This document shows, piece after piece, positions 55,370 through 64,000 of a stretch of 64,000 nt of DNA. Below the pieces are notes generated by a model. It saw nothing but the letters and a program-made list of their open reading frames with translations, made no database searches and was not told the origin of the DNA. Origin of the DNA: CAINVV01 sp036508555 (lineage in GTDB: Bacteria; Bacteroidota; Bacteroidia; Bacteroidales; Prolixibacteraceae). The stretch spans positions 81,279-145,278 of the forward strand of contig DATCHD010000035.1 in NCBI GenBank assembly GCA_036508555.1. Direction: 5' to 3'. Position 1 is the stretch's first letter; the number at the start of each line of letters is the position of its first letter. The translations under genes and the position numbers were made by a program.

Positions 55370-56368
55370 TTATTTCCCTTTCCTTACACGATCCCAGTTG
55401 ACTACTGCACTCATTCCCGGTCTCAACCCTTCTGTTTTTTCAACCGGGACGGCCTGAATTTCAAATGTCTTCAGATCAAAGTCGCCTCTGGTCTTGGTCG
55501 CATTCCATGTTGCGAAGTCTCCGAGCGCATTGATGTATGTTACCCTGAGTGCAATCTCCTTCAAGCCGAGTGCCGGGAATCTTGCAGGAATGATGCTCCC
55601 CTTTTTAATGGCTGACAAGAGATCTTCCCTGAGGTTAAACGTCACCCAAACATCCGACAAATCAACAATTGTCACCACCGGATAACCTGCCGGGATTAAC
55701 TCTCCCCTTTCAGCCAAAACGTTGGCCACTTCCCCTTTGATTGGGGCAGTGATTCTCCTTTCATTCAGATAGGAACTCACCTCGCTCATGACCCCGTCGG
55801 CCTGCAAAACAAGTGCCCCGGCAGCATCCTTGTCCTCGTAGCGGGCTCCGTTCCGGGCCTTTTCATAGAGGGAGCGGGCTGCCATTTCTGTCTCAACGGC
55901 TGCCTTCATTTTGGTTTCTACCTCATCCTTTTGCTGTTCCGGTATGACCCCGTCCTTGTAGAGGTTTTGGATACGGGCAAAGGTTTTCCTTGCATAATCG
56001 GCAGCCGCCAAAGCTGTCTGCCAGTTGTTGAAGGCGACCTGCACATCCTCTTCCTGGGCCCCGTTGAAGGCTTTGTCGCGCTGTGCCCCGGCTGCCTGCC
56101 TGACCGCGGATGCCTGACTGAATTTTGCTTCCAGTTCAGGTGAGCTGAGTGTGAAGAGGAGCATTCCGGGTACTATTTCATCTCCCTTTTTAACACACAG
56201 GCTGTCTATCCGGCCGATCAGTTTGGAGGCCACCTTGATCTGGGTTGCCTCAACCTCTCCCTGTATCTCCAGCGGAACCGGAAGGCTCACAATGATGATT
56301 GCATACACGATAAAAAGCAGCAGCAATCCAAGCCCTCCTCCTATTAAATATCTTTTCGTCCTGTTCAT
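55370..56368 (-). CDS. HlyD-family membrane fusion protein
   Basis: A periplasmic adaptor that joins the inner-membrane permeases to TolC. The 332-residue protein has one N-terminal helix (YLIGGGLGLLLLFIVYAIIIV), lipoyl halves (EIQGEVEATQIKVASKLIGRIDSLCVKKGDEIVPG and ERRITAPIKGEVANVLAERGELIPAGYPV) and the coiled-coil hairpin between them. A beta-barrel part (VWVTFNLREDLLSAIKKGSIIPARFPALG) completes it. Confidence 0.92.
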   Translation of the reverse strand: MNRTKRYLIGGGLGLLLLFIVYAIIIVSLPVPLEIQGEVEATQIKVASKLIGRIDSLCVKKGDEIVPGMLLFTLSSPELEAKFSQASAVRQAAGAQRDKAFNGAQEEDVQVAFNNWQTALAAADYARKTFARIQNLYKDGVIPEQQKDEVETKMKAAVETEMAARSLYEKARNGARYEDKDAAGALVLQADGVMSEVSSYLNERRITAPIKGEVANVLAERGELIPAGYPVVTIVDLSDVWVTFNLREDLLSAIKKGSIIPARFPALGLKEIALRVTYINALGDFATWNATKTRGDFDLKTFEIQAVPVEKTEGLRPGMSAVVNWDRVRKGK

Positions 56369-56636
56369 TTTCTATATTTTGTCTGTTTCAAATTATTTCT
56401 ATTTAATTCAATCAATTTCAATCATTCTTTTTCTCCACCAAACATTGTCAATTGCCAGATTTCCTGAGCGTCGCAGCGGGGTTAACTCTCATCATTCAAC
56501 TTCCGTACCCATCCGTCCGAAATAGGGCCCTTCTCATTTTTCATGTCTTATAGCTCATATCTCCTTGTCATTTCCACGTCTCACCCTCTCATTGTCACAT
56601 TGTCGAATCGTCGAATTGTCACACCATCAAATCAAC

Positions 56637-58157
56637 TCATCGTAAATTTGCCTTCGATCTTCTCATATAACTGATGTACTGATCTGTGATGCCGGCATAA
56701 TAGAGTAATTTAGACAACGACACATCGTATCCATACATTGCCTGGAGCCTGTCGATCCTGGCTTTTGCCAGAAGCAGAGATGCATCTGCCACCTGTGTGG
56801 AGGTAGCCATCCCTTCGCTGAATGCCTTGTTCCGCACCCTGAAATACTCGTTGGCAAGATCCATTTCAGCGTCCAGCATCCGGAGTTGTTCGCGGTACAT
56901 GTTCAACTCCTGGTAATGCTTGTTGATCGCTGAACGGATGTCAGAGGAAGCCTTTTGATAATAATCCTCTGCCTGAATTTTTTGAAAGCCGAGCGCCTGA
57001 ATTTTTTTCTGCTGCGACATGCCCTCAAAAAGATTCCATTTCATTCCGATTCCTACCACATATCCGGGCAGGTTGGGTGAAAGGTCCTTGTTGGCAATGT
57101 CGTACAATCCGGTTACCGCTATGGTAGGATACAGACCCGATTTCTCCGCCTTGTATCCTTCACCTGCCAGTTCCTTTTTCTTGTTCACCTGTGCCAACAG
57201 CGGACTTTTCTCCAATGCCCTGGCATAGAAATAATCCACATTTTCAAGTGAATCGAGGTAAAAAAGATTAGTGACAGGCCGAATGAAAATATCTTCCTTT
57301 TCCGCAATCGTATTGAGAAGGGCTTCATTGAGAATATCATTCTGTCTCACGGATTTCTGATATTCCCTTTCAGAATCAGAGAGGGTAAGTTTTGAATTCA
57401 GCAGCTCCACTTTGGCGATCTGCCCCTGTTGCTGTAATTTCTCCGCATCATGGTAATGGTGTTCCATGGTTGCCCTGACGTCTTCCCGAACTTTCACCGC
57501 CTGATCAGCTAACACCTTGCCAAAATATCTTTCAATCAACTCATTGGTGAGTTCATATGATTTTTGCAGATTTTCCAGCCCGACAGCTTCGTACCTGATT
57601 TGCGCGGCCCTGTTGGCAGCATTGATTTTTCCGCCTGTAAAAACCGGCCACATGAAACCCGCGGACAGAGTGGCAAACTGTTTTTCCTGGATGGTGAGAT
57701 CCCAGTTGGCACTATTGACGGTATTCGCCACATCCAGCATTTTCTTTCTGACGACCTCTGTCGAAATATTATCCGGCAGAATGGGCATCACCCCGTTGGT
57801 GTTAGGATCCGGATTGGGCGCTCCGCTGAAGACACCATAATTACCAAGCGTCTGGTAAAGCGGAGTAATGGCATCCCGGACAGGTGTGAGATCGAAATGG
57901 ATCTTGTCTTCCATCAGGGTATAACCAGCATTCAGCGAAATCCTGGGATAACGAAGTCCCTTCGCAGCTTTCACCTCTTGCTCCATCTGCAGCAGGTGAT
58001 GATCCGACTGCCTGATCAGAAAATTGTTTTGAAGTGTAAGCTGCAAAGCTTCCTCAAAGGTAATCCGCCGGGGATCCCCGTTCGAAGCCCCGTTTGCATT
58101 TGCAGTCATCATCACCATGCAAAACAGGGCAACTTTCCAGTTATTATTAATTTGCAT
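56637..58157 (-). CDS. TolC-family outer membrane efflux protein
   Basis: The 506-residue protein has a signal peptide (KVALFCMVMMTANANG) and two OEP repeats rich in long helices (ALQLTLQNNFLIRQSDHHLLQMEQEVKAAKG; QHYHDAEKLQQQGQIAKVELLNSKLTLSDSEREYQ). It forms the outer-membrane channel of the efflux system. The 268-nt gap to hlyD shows no gene; it has AT-rich and TTGTCGAAT-like low-complexity sequence. Confidence 0.92.
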   Translation of the reverse strand: MQINNNWKVALFCMVMMTANANGASNGDPRRITFEEALQLTLQNNFLIRQSDHHLLQMEQEVKAAKGLRYPRISLNAGYTLMEDKIHFDLTPVRDAITPLYQTLGNYGVFSGAPNPDPNTNGVMPILPDNISTEVVRKKMLDVANTVNSANWDLTIQEKQFATLSAGFMWPVFTGGKINAANRAAQIRYEAVGLENLQKSYELTNELIERYFGKVLADQAVKVREDVRATMEHHYHDAEKLQQQGQIAKVELLNSKLTLSDSEREYQKSVRQNDILNEALLNTIAEKEDIFIRPVTNLFYLDSLENVDYFYARALEKSPLLAQVNKKKELAGEGYKAEKSGLYPTIAVTGLYDIANKDLSPNLPGYVVGIGMKWNLFEGMSQQKKIQALGFQKIQAEDYYQKASSDIRSAINKHYQELNMYREQLRMLDAEMDLANEYFRVRNKAFSEGMATSTQVADASLLLAKARIDRLQAMYGYDVSLSKLLYYAGITDQYISYMRRSKANLR

Positions 58158-58181
58158 AATTTGGTCTTATGAGAAGGTGCC

Positions 58182-58799
58182 TTACAACTGTATCCCGACC
58201 GTCAGACTTAATGCCTTCGTGCAGTAATCAGAGGGTTGGTTTCCGATTTCTGCCATACCGATGTCATACCTGAGATCGAAACGGATTTGCTGCTTGCAGA
58301 TAGGCGTCTGAAAACCGATGCCAAGAGTTGCGCCCCAGTCGGTTTTTTTGTTGTCGGTGAGTTGAACTGCATCTGCCGGACGCATCTGGTTGTTGAGCGC
58401 AAATGCCGCATAAGGGCCGCCATTGACGTAAAAAACATATTTGTGGTTATTAAGCAAATGGTCATCGCGGTACTGAAATAAAACCGGCACCTGCAGGTAG
58501 TGAACCATAAAATCGGTTTGACCCGCCATATTCAGTTCAAAGGTTTCGTCGCTGCGGCCCTTGCGCAGGTAATTGATCTCAGGCTGAATGTAGAAGGACT
58601 TGCATACAGGTAGATCCAGAAAAGCACCCGCGGTGTAGGACATGGTTACATTGCTATTGTCTGTAATATCGCCCTTGTTGGCAAAAGTTGTTACTGCCGC
58701 GCCTGTTCTCAGCCCGTAACCAAGTTGTGCAAATGTGGCGGTTGAAATCAGCATAAGCGCTGAAAGAAGGATCATGGAATTCTTTGTTGTTGTTTTCAT
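58182..58799 (-). CDS. Outer membrane beta-barrel protein (porin family)
   Basis: The 205-residue protein has a signal peptide (SMILLSALMLISTATFAQ) and the OMP_b-brl pattern: LGYGLRTGAAVTTFANKGD, LPVCKSFYIQPEINYLRKGR, TDFMVHYLQVPVLFQYR and an aromatic-ended last strand. It lies just upstream of tolC on the same strand. Role unknown; such proteins are common small barrels in Bacteroidota. The start is set by the signal peptide. Confidence 0.85.
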   Translation of the reverse strand: MKTTTKNSMILLSALMLISTATFAQLGYGLRTGAAVTTFANKGDITDNSNVTMSYTAGAFLDLPVCKSFYIQPEINYLRKGRSDETFELNMAGQTDFMVHYLQVPVLFQYRDDHLLNNHKYVFYVNGGPYAAFALNNQMRPADAVQLTDNKKTDWGATLGIGFQTPICKQQIRFDLRYDIGMAEIGNQPSDYCTKALSLTVGIQL

Positions 58800-59037
58800 T
58801 TCTATACTTTTTAAATGATTTGTGAACTGATTTGATTGGATTTGGTCAAAGGCAGTATTGATCCCGCTTTCGTCGGAGATATAAACAAAATGGGCACTAT
58901 CCTGCGGCTTGCCATTTTTGGTTCCGGATGAAGGTGATTCTTTGGGTTTCATTTCGGGTAACATTGCATCAATAATTTATGATGCAAAGGAAAAGGATCG
59001 GTCAGCGGGAATTCTTGATCTGGATCAAAAAATGAAA

Positions 59038-59607
59038 TTACTTCCCAGCTCTGATCCGGCTCAGTGTCTCCTGGGTGATTCCCAGAAAAGAGGCTATATG
59101 TCCCAGTTTGGCTCGCTGAAAGATATGGGGATATTCCTTCATCAATGCATTGTACCTGTCTTCGGCACTCTGAAATTTCATGCCGATCATGTATTCCGCC
59201 AGTTTCTTGGCCAGTTCATAGACGGCATGGAACGCGAACCTGGCCATCTCGTGATTTTCGTTGAGTATGGCTTCCATTTCAGAGTATTTGAGCGAATAGA
59301 TCACGGAATCCTCGAGCAGTTCGCAATAAACAAGCGTGGGTTTATGATGGTAAAAACTATCTACGGCAGTCAGGAAATTATTATCGGCAAAAAACCATTG
59401 GGTAATTTCCTTTCCGCTTTCGGTAATGTAGAAAACCCGTGCCAGTCCCTTTTCGATGTAATAGATATGCTGGCAAATTTCACCTCGCCTGTAGAGAAAA
59501 TACCCTTTCGGGAATTCATCCCTCCTGAAGATGGTACTAATCTCCATCTCTGTCTGATCCGACAGGTTCGCAATATTTTTGATATAGGGTGGCAGATGCA
59601 TAGTCAT
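59038..59607 (-). CDS. Crp/Fnr family transcriptional regulator
   Basis: The 189-residue protein has a cyclic-nucleotide-binding fold (FPKGYFLYRRGEICQHIYYIEKGLARVFYITESGKEITQWFF) and a C-terminal winged helix (KLGHIASFLGITQETLSRIRAGK). It has no Fnr-type N-terminal cysteine cluster. It sits 238 nt upstream of the OMP-TolC-HlyD-ABC run on the same strand and may control it; this is inference from position. The effector is unknown. Confidence 0.88.
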   Translation of the reverse strand: MTMHLPPYIKNIANLSDQTEMEISTIFRRDEFPKGYFLYRRGEICQHIYYIEKGLARVFYITESGKEITQWFFADNNFLTAVDSFYHHKPTLVYCELLEDSVIYSLKYSEMEAILNENHEMARFAFHAVYELAKKLAEYMIGMKFQSAEDRYNALMKEYPHIFQRAKLGHIASFLGITQETLSRIRAGK

Positions 59608-59710
59608 TTTATTCTAAGAAACTGGTATAACTTATTTCCAATATCCTATGAAGGAGCATGTATGAGGCTTTTAAACATTTCGGAATATAAATCATTTAAT
59701 GAATTCGTCT

Positions 59711-60046
59711 ATGGAAAAACTAATTGCATGTTGCGGACTGGATTGTACCACCTGCGATGCATATAAAGCTACCATACTGGATGACAACGAATTGCGTGCC
59801 AGTACTGCAGCCATCTGGAGGGTACAGTTCAGTCCCGATATAACTAATGAAATGATTAACTGCACCGGGTGCAGGCAGGAAAGCGCAAAATTTGCACATT
59901 GCTTTCAATGTGAAATCAGAAAATGTGTCGCCTCCAAAGGATTTCAAACCTGCTCGGAAGGTGATCAATTGGAAAACTGCGACATCGCGGGAAATATTCT
60001 CAAGTATGTACCTGAAGCACTTGAAAACCTTAAATCTCTGAACTGA
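59711..60046 (+). CDS. DUF3795 cysteine-rich protein
   Basis: The 111-residue protein has the DUF3795 pattern MEKLIACCGLDCTTCDAYKA, with eleven cysteines in pairs (CGLDCTTC, CTGCRQ, CFQCEIRKC, CSEG), which suggests metal binding. Function unknown. ATG 59711 fits the family better than ATG 59699. It converges on kup with a 16-nt gap. Confidence 0.85.
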   Translation: MEKLIACCGLDCTTCDAYKATILDDNELRASTAAIWRVQFSPDITNEMINCTGCRQESAKFAHCFQCEIRKCVASKGFQTCSEGDQLENCDIAGNILKYVPEALENLKSLN

Positions 60047-60062
60047 AAACTTTATCAGCGAG

Positions 60063-62015
60063 TTAGTGCTCACCATAAACCAGCCTCTTGATCCGCTTTT
60101 TATCCTCCCGTGCAATCACGATAGGAATTTTCTCTTCAATAACGTTACTGGTATCCAAACCATAGGCTTTCACGTCGTTGATACCCATCCCGCGGATGAA
60201 GTTATGCAGCCCCATGGTAAAACGCTGCAGCGGAGGTAGTTTGTAGTCATTGATCATGATACGGTCGAGGTTGACGAACAGGAAGTCTGCCGGAATCGAA
60301 TGTCTCTTCAAGGATTTGTAATGGCTCACCATGCTTATTTCGTGCGTTTTCTCCAGATCTTCGAGTACCTGTTTGAAATAAACATTGATACGGCGCTCCA
60401 CCTTAAAACCGAGACGGAACTCAACTTTTATGACTACACCCGGAACAATATGATGCACCGTATATTCAAACGTATCCGGAGTGTCGAGGCTGTCGATGTG
60501 AAGGAACCAGTAAGTATTCGCCCTTTTAGGATGCTTATTGAAGATGGAATACATGATCTTGGACTCAATCTGGTCAATTCTGTTGGCCTTGGTAATGTAC
60601 ACCAGATTGGTCGCAATCTTAGGCACGTTGTAATCCATACTCAGTTCGTGAATCACTTCGACCTCTTTATTCAGACTGGTGAAAGTGATGAACTTATTCT
60701 TTATTTTGCGGCCAAAATACCAGCCGTACATGACGGTGAAAAAGAGAGCTGCAAGCAGAATGGTTAACCAACCGCCATCGACAAACTTGTGCAGATTGGC
60801 ATAGAGGAAAGTACCCTCGATGGTCAGGAAAAGAAGCAGCAAAAACATCCTGATGAAGAAATTCACCTTGCGTTTGCTGAGGTAGACCGACAAAAGCAGA
60901 GTGGTCATGATCATGGTAATGGTAATAGACAGACCATAAGCTGCCTCCATGTTGGATGATTTGGCAAAATAAATCACCACAAATGAACATGCGATCCATA
61001 ACAACCAGTTGACGAATGGAATGTAGACCTGACCCTTGATTGAAGTAGGATACAATACCTTGATTCGCGGCCAGACATTTAATGTAATTGCCTCACTGAT
61101 AAGTGTATAAGACCCACTTATCAATGCTTGGCTGGCGATAATGGCTGCAGAAGTTGAGATGATGATTCCGGGTATTAAGAACCATGGCGGCATGATGGAA
61201 TAGAAAACATTGACATTCTTTGCTTCCGCGAGGTGATCCATCAGCCAGGCACCCTGACCCAGGTAATTGAGTATCAGTGATGTTTTTACAAAAACCCAGG
61301 TAATCCGGATATTCTTGATCCCGCAATGGCCAAGGTCTGAATACAAGGCTTCCGCCCCCGTGACAGCCAGGAAGACAGCTCCCAGCAAAATGACGGCTTC
61401 GGGATAAGTAGTCAAAAATTGATAAGCGTAATAAGGATTCAAAGCCGCCATAATACCGATTCCATGCGTCAACTGGCTGATACCCAGAATTGCGAGTAAC
61501 GCAAACCACAAAAACATGACCGGTCCGAAGACGGTCCCTATCAAACCGGATCCAAACTGCTGAAAAAAGAACAACAACAGGAAGATGGTAAGAACAATAG
61601 GTACTACAGGGATATTTTGGTATAAAATATTTAACCCTTCTACGGCTGAAGTCACAGTGATGGCTGGTGTAATCACTCCATCTGCAAGCAAAGCGCTGCC
61701 ACCAACCATGGTGATGATCGCGATCAGATTGGTCTTTCGTTTCACCAATGCAAACAGGGCAAAAATTCCACCTTCACCGTGGTTGTCCGCCTGAAGGGTG
61801 ATGAAAACGTATTTGAAAGTTGTTTGCAGCGTTAGCGTCCAGATAATGCATGAGACGGCTCCGTAGATAAGCAGCTTGTTTACTTCGATGCCACCTTTCA
61901 TGATGGCATTCATCACATACAGGGGACTAGTTCCGATGTCACCGTAAACAATGCCAAGTGTGATAATTAGTCCGGCAAGCGTGATTTTCTTAAACCCGGT
62001 AGGCGTAATTTCCAT
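60063..62015 (-). CDS. kup: Kup-type low-affinity potassium transporter
   Basis: Imports K+ with H+. The 650-residue protein has GIVYGDIGTSPLYVM at the N-terminus (the Kup signature), about twelve hydrophobic segments to residue ~450 (including GVITPAITVTSAVEGL), and a C-terminal cytosolic domain of ~200 residues. Length is usual for the family. Confidence 0.93.
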   Translation of the reverse strand: MEITPTGFKKITLAGLIITLGIVYGDIGTSPLYVMNAIMKGGIEVNKLLIYGAVSCIIWTLTLQTTFKYVFITLQADNHGEGGIFALFALVKRKTNLIAIITMVGGSALLADGVITPAITVTSAVEGLNILYQNIPVVPIVLTIFLLLFFFQQFGSGLIGTVFGPVMFLWFALLAILGISQLTHGIGIMAALNPYYAYQFLTTYPEAVILLGAVFLAVTGAEALYSDLGHCGIKNIRITWVFVKTSLILNYLGQGAWLMDHLAEAKNVNVFYSIMPPWFLIPGIIISTSAAIIASQALISGSYTLISEAITLNVWPRIKVLYPTSIKGQVYIPFVNWLLWIACSFVVIYFAKSSNMEAAYGLSITITMIMTTLLLSVYLSKRKVNFFIRMFLLLLFLTIEGTFLYANLHKFVDGGWLTILLAALFFTVMYGWYFGRKIKNKFITFTSLNKEVEVIHELSMDYNVPKIATNLVYITKANRIDQIESKIMYSIFNKHPKRANTYWFLHIDSLDTPDTFEYTVHHIVPGVVIKVEFRLGFKVERRINVYFKQVLEDLEKTHEISMVSHYKSLKRHSIPADFLFVNLDRIMINDYKLPPLQRFTMGLHNFIRGMGINDVKAYGLDTSNVIEEKIPIVIAREDKKRIKRLVYGEH

Positions 62016-62060
62016 TAACTTCTAACTCGTAAATCTTGTTGATTGTAAAGACTAAAGAGA

Positions 62061-62068
62061 CAAAAATA
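62061..62068 (-). promoter_or_regulatory. Possible -7 promoter box for kup
   Basis: Minus-strand TATTTTTG fits TAnnTTTG, 45 nt before the kup ATG in the gap after cvfB. Weak, single-motif evidence. Confidence 0.3.
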
Positions 62069-62116
62069 ACTCAAATGCGGACAAAATATTCGGCCGGTTG
62101 AAAATAAAACAATAAG

Positions 62117-62953
62117 TTAAGATTCAATAATCTTGATCCCCTTCTCCTCCAGCACGATTCTTCTTTGCCGGTAGAGGGCGCCAATGGCCTTTTTGAACAC
62201 CTTTTTGCTGATGGCAAAATGGTCGAAAATCAGGGCTGCATCGCTTTTGTCTGTAAAGGGAAGAAATCCTCCGGCCTCTTTTAGTCTGTCAAGAATAGTC
62301 TGAGAAATGCTATCAACCTGCTCATAGCCAGGACGGTAGAGTGAAAGATCAATTTTATGGTCCTCTCTTACTTTCTTGATGTAAGCCTTCAACTGTTGTC
62401 CCTTATTCAGCGGACCCGGTAATTCATCGTGGTATAGAATTCCACGGTGAAGGTGGTTGATAATGGCATTGTATCCCAAAGTACTTTCACTCTCTACGAT
62501 CAGGGATACTTCCTCACCAACCTGATATTCAGGGATTACGTTGTCTAAGAATTTCTCAAGTTTGGCCGAGGCGACGATTCTTCCGGAATCAGGGTCAACA
62601 AAAACATATACCAGGTACGACCTTCCGGCTTCCATATTCATCTTCTGTTCGCGAAAAGGAACGAGCAGGTCTTTCATCAGTCCCCAGTCGAGGAAAGCGC
62701 CGACATTGTTGACGGCAATGGCCCTCAGCATAGCAAATTCACCCACCTGGGCGTAAGGTTTTTCGGTGGTTGCGATTATTCTGTCCTCCGAATCATGGTA
62801 TATAAAAACCTCAAGGTCATCACCAACTTCACATGTTTCAGGCACATACCGGGCAGGAAGAAGAATTTCTCCCATTTCCGCGCCATCCAGATAGACTCCA
62901 AAATCGACGAATTTCACCACTTTAAGGGTGTTATATCTTCCCGTTAATATCAT
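62117..62953 (-). CDS. cvfB: CvfB-like S1-domain RNA-binding protein
   Basis: The 278-residue protein of the YitL/CvfB family has three S1-like modules (VVKFVDFGVYLDGAEMGEILLP; MLRAIAVNNVGAFLDWGLMKDLLVPF; VGEEVSLIVESESTLGYNAII). It ends in a winged-helix (ILDRLKEAGGFLPFTDKSDAALIFDHFAISKKVFKKAIGALYRQ). It binds RNA and in Staphylococcus affects virulence gene expression; the role here is unknown. It begins 5 nt after iorB. Confidence 0.88.
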   Translation of the reverse strand: MILTGRYNTLKVVKFVDFGVYLDGAEMGEILLPARYVPETCEVGDDLEVFIYHDSEDRIIATTEKPYAQVGEFAMLRAIAVNNVGAFLDWGLMKDLLVPFREQKMNMEAGRSYLVYVFVDPDSGRIVASAKLEKFLDNVIPEYQVGEEVSLIVESESTLGYNAIINHLHRGILYHDELPGPLNKGQQLKAYIKKVREDHKIDLSLYRPGYEQVDSISQTILDRLKEAGGFLPFTDKSDAALIFDHFAISKKVFKKAIGALYRQRRIVLEEKGIKIIES

Positions 62954-62958
62954 GGTAA

Positions 62959-63543
62959 TTATTTTAGTTTTTGTTCTGTGAAGGCTCTTCCGGCATGGAA
63001 AGCCCTCAGATTCAGATCCACAATTTCAGCGCCTTTTCTGGCAAAGATTTCCCTGATGCCCTGCTCGAGGCTGCTCATCGGCAATTCGATAAAAGGCGAA
63101 GCAGCACCGAGCATGACCATATTGGATGCCCTGACATTTCCTTCAACCTTTGCCATTTTCTCAGCATCAATCGCTACCACCCGTGGCAAATGATTGATCG
63201 TATTCAGAATCTCTTCAGTGTCGGGGTAATCCGGAATATTGATAAAGGGCGTGGTACTCGTGATCACATATCCGTCGGGCGAAAGAAAACTCAGGTAGCG
63301 CAATGATTCCAGCGGCTCCACGGAAAGAATCAGCTGGGCCTGCCCGGAAGGAATTAGATCGGAGTATATTGGCTGATCCGACAACCTTAGATAAGACTGT
63401 ACGGCGCCCCCTCGCTGGCTCATCCCATGGGTCTCTGCCTGTTTGAGGTAAAGGTTATTCTCGACAGCCGCAAATCCCAGAACGGTAGCTATCGAAAGAA
63501 TTCCCTGTCCGCCGACTCCTGCTAAAACGATATCACACTTCAT
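62959..63543 (-). CDS. iorB: Indolepyruvate:ferredoxin oxidoreductase beta subunit
   Basis: With IorA it oxidises aryl-2-oxoacids from aromatic amino acids to aryl-acyl-CoA and reduces ferredoxin. The 194-residue protein has DIVLAGVGGQGILSIATVLG at the N-terminus and KQAETHGMSQRGGAVQSYLRL, the gamma-domain pattern of the family. The start at 63543 is set by this motif; the frame is open 48 nt further upstream. Confidence 0.93.
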   Translation of the reverse strand: MKCDIVLAGVGGQGILSIATVLGFAAVENNLYLKQAETHGMSQRGGAVQSYLRLSDQPIYSDLIPSGQAQLILSVEPLESLRYLSFLSPDGYVITSTTPFINIPDYPDTEEILNTINHLPRVVAIDAEKMAKVEGNVRASNMVMLGAASPFIELPMSSLEQGIREIFARKGAEIVDLNLRAFHAGRAFTEQKLK

Positions 63544-63554
63544 ACGTTTTCCAA

Positions 63555-64000
63555 TTAATTTTTTCGTCTTCTGGCTTGTTTCTGGATACACTCCCTGCGC
63601 GGGATGATTACCGAAACCCCTTGATAATTAATCTCTTTCCTCAAGAGATCGACCAATTTTTCATGGTTTTTTGGCAACGATTCGAGCATATTAATATGAT
63701 CCTTCTGTACACCGACCCCCTCGCAGATAGCCTCAAGCCTTCCAAGCGCGGAGGAGTCCTGACCGCCGGTCATGGAGATCGATTCGTTGTCGCCGATGAT
63801 CAGCACGATATTAGACTGTTCATTGACGGCGTCGAGCAATCCGGTAATGCCGGAATGGGTAAAAGTAGAATCGCCGATGACGGCAATGGAGGGGAAAAGT
63901 CCGGCATCGGCGGCTCCCTTGGCCATCGTCACCGAAGCGCCCATGTCGACGCAACTGTAAATTGAGTTGTACGGGGGAAGCGCTCCCAGCGTATAACATC
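63555..64000 (-). CDS. iorA: Indolepyruvate:ferredoxin oxidoreductase alpha subunit (cut by window end)
   Basis: The C-terminal ~147 residues are present: CYTLGALPPYNSIYSCVDMGASVTMAKGAADAG, the thiamine-diphosphate-binding IGDSTFTHSGITGLLDAVNEQSNIVLIIGDNESISMTG, and a C-terminal part ending RECIQKQARRRKN. The terminal 2[4Fe-4S] ferredoxin domain common in IorA appears absent, because the frame stops soon after a single-Cys RREC without the CxxCxxCxxxC clusters. The N-terminus lies beyond base 64000. Confidence 0.9.
   Translation of the reverse strand, partial: CYTLGALPPYNSIYSCVDMGASVTMAKGAADAGLFPSIAVIGDSTFTHSGITGLLDAVNEQSNIVLIIGDNESISMTGGQDSSALGRLEAICEGVGVQKDHINMLESLPKNHEKLVDLLRKEINYQGVSVIIPRRECIQKQARRRKN

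Overview
The window looks like a chromosomal segment of an uncultured, probably anaerobic Bacteroidota (most likely Bacteroidales-type). The evidence is the gene content (DUF5683, DUF4954, LpxK next to PunA, TolC/HlyD/ABC-2 efflux genes, a MATE exporter, OMP beta-barrel protein), the near absence of Shine-Dalgarno sequences, and several TAnnTTTG-type -7 promoter boxes upstream of genes. The taxon is an inference from recognised families; no marker phylogeny could be run.

Layout. 1-2.6 kb: end of an rnf operon (D, G, E, A), the Na+/H+-pumping ferredoxin:NAD oxidoreductase. 2.6-3.5 kb: a decayed AAA+ ATPase gene behind a tandem palindromic repeat. 3.5-9.9 kb: yicC, gmk, nadD, priA, parA, parB. 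10-20.5 kb: DUF5683 protein, LysM lytic transglycosylase, ABC-F factor, punA-lpxK-sppA (minus strand), folK, upp, radC, rpsT and a tRNA-Glu. 20.8-25 kb: both subunits of B12-dependent methylmalonyl-CoA mutase, for the propionate/succinate pathway. 25-32.6 kb: an LTA-synthase-like sulfatase-fold protein, then a tight minus-strand operon HD hydrolase - MprF - VirJ/AcvB-like hydrolase - MATE exporter. 32.9-35.3 kb: a fused acyl-CoA ligase / acyl carrier / acyltransferase.

35.4-47 kb is a decay zone. It holds a frameshifted lipase, remnants of a PPC-like secreted protein, RelE/ParE toxin, XRE regulator, glycoside hydrolase and LuxR-type regulator, plus a glmS gene that has lost its glutaminase end. 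Intact genes between them are a MazF/PemK toxin pair, an orphan 59-residue antitoxin, a Tat-exported aldo/keto reductase, a GH36 alpha-galactosidase and a DUF4954 beta-helix protein. 47-52.6 kb: exported Gfo/Idh oxidoreductase, prfB with its programmed +1 frameshift, recX, a YgiB/YgiC-like lipoprotein plus glutathionylspermidine-synthase-fold pair, and a Tag-type glycosylase. 52.8-59.6 kb: efflux operon (OMP barrel, TolC, HlyD, two ABC-2 permeases, no ATPase gene in sight) below a Crp/Fnr regulator. 59.7-64 kb: DUF3795 protein, Kup potassium transporter, and an iorA-iorB-cvfB run cut by the window end.

How the genes connect: IorAB makes reduced ferredoxin from aromatic 2-oxoacids, Rnf can reoxidise it with ion export, and methylmalonyl-CoA mutase serves propionate/succinate fermentation, which together fit a fermentative anaerobe. 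The strongest unusual signals are the dozen gene remnants, many cut cleanly next to intact genes, and the families of dispersed palindromic repeats in intergenic gaps. I found no CRISPR array, no prophage, no intact transposase and no gene set that I can defend as an undescribed system.
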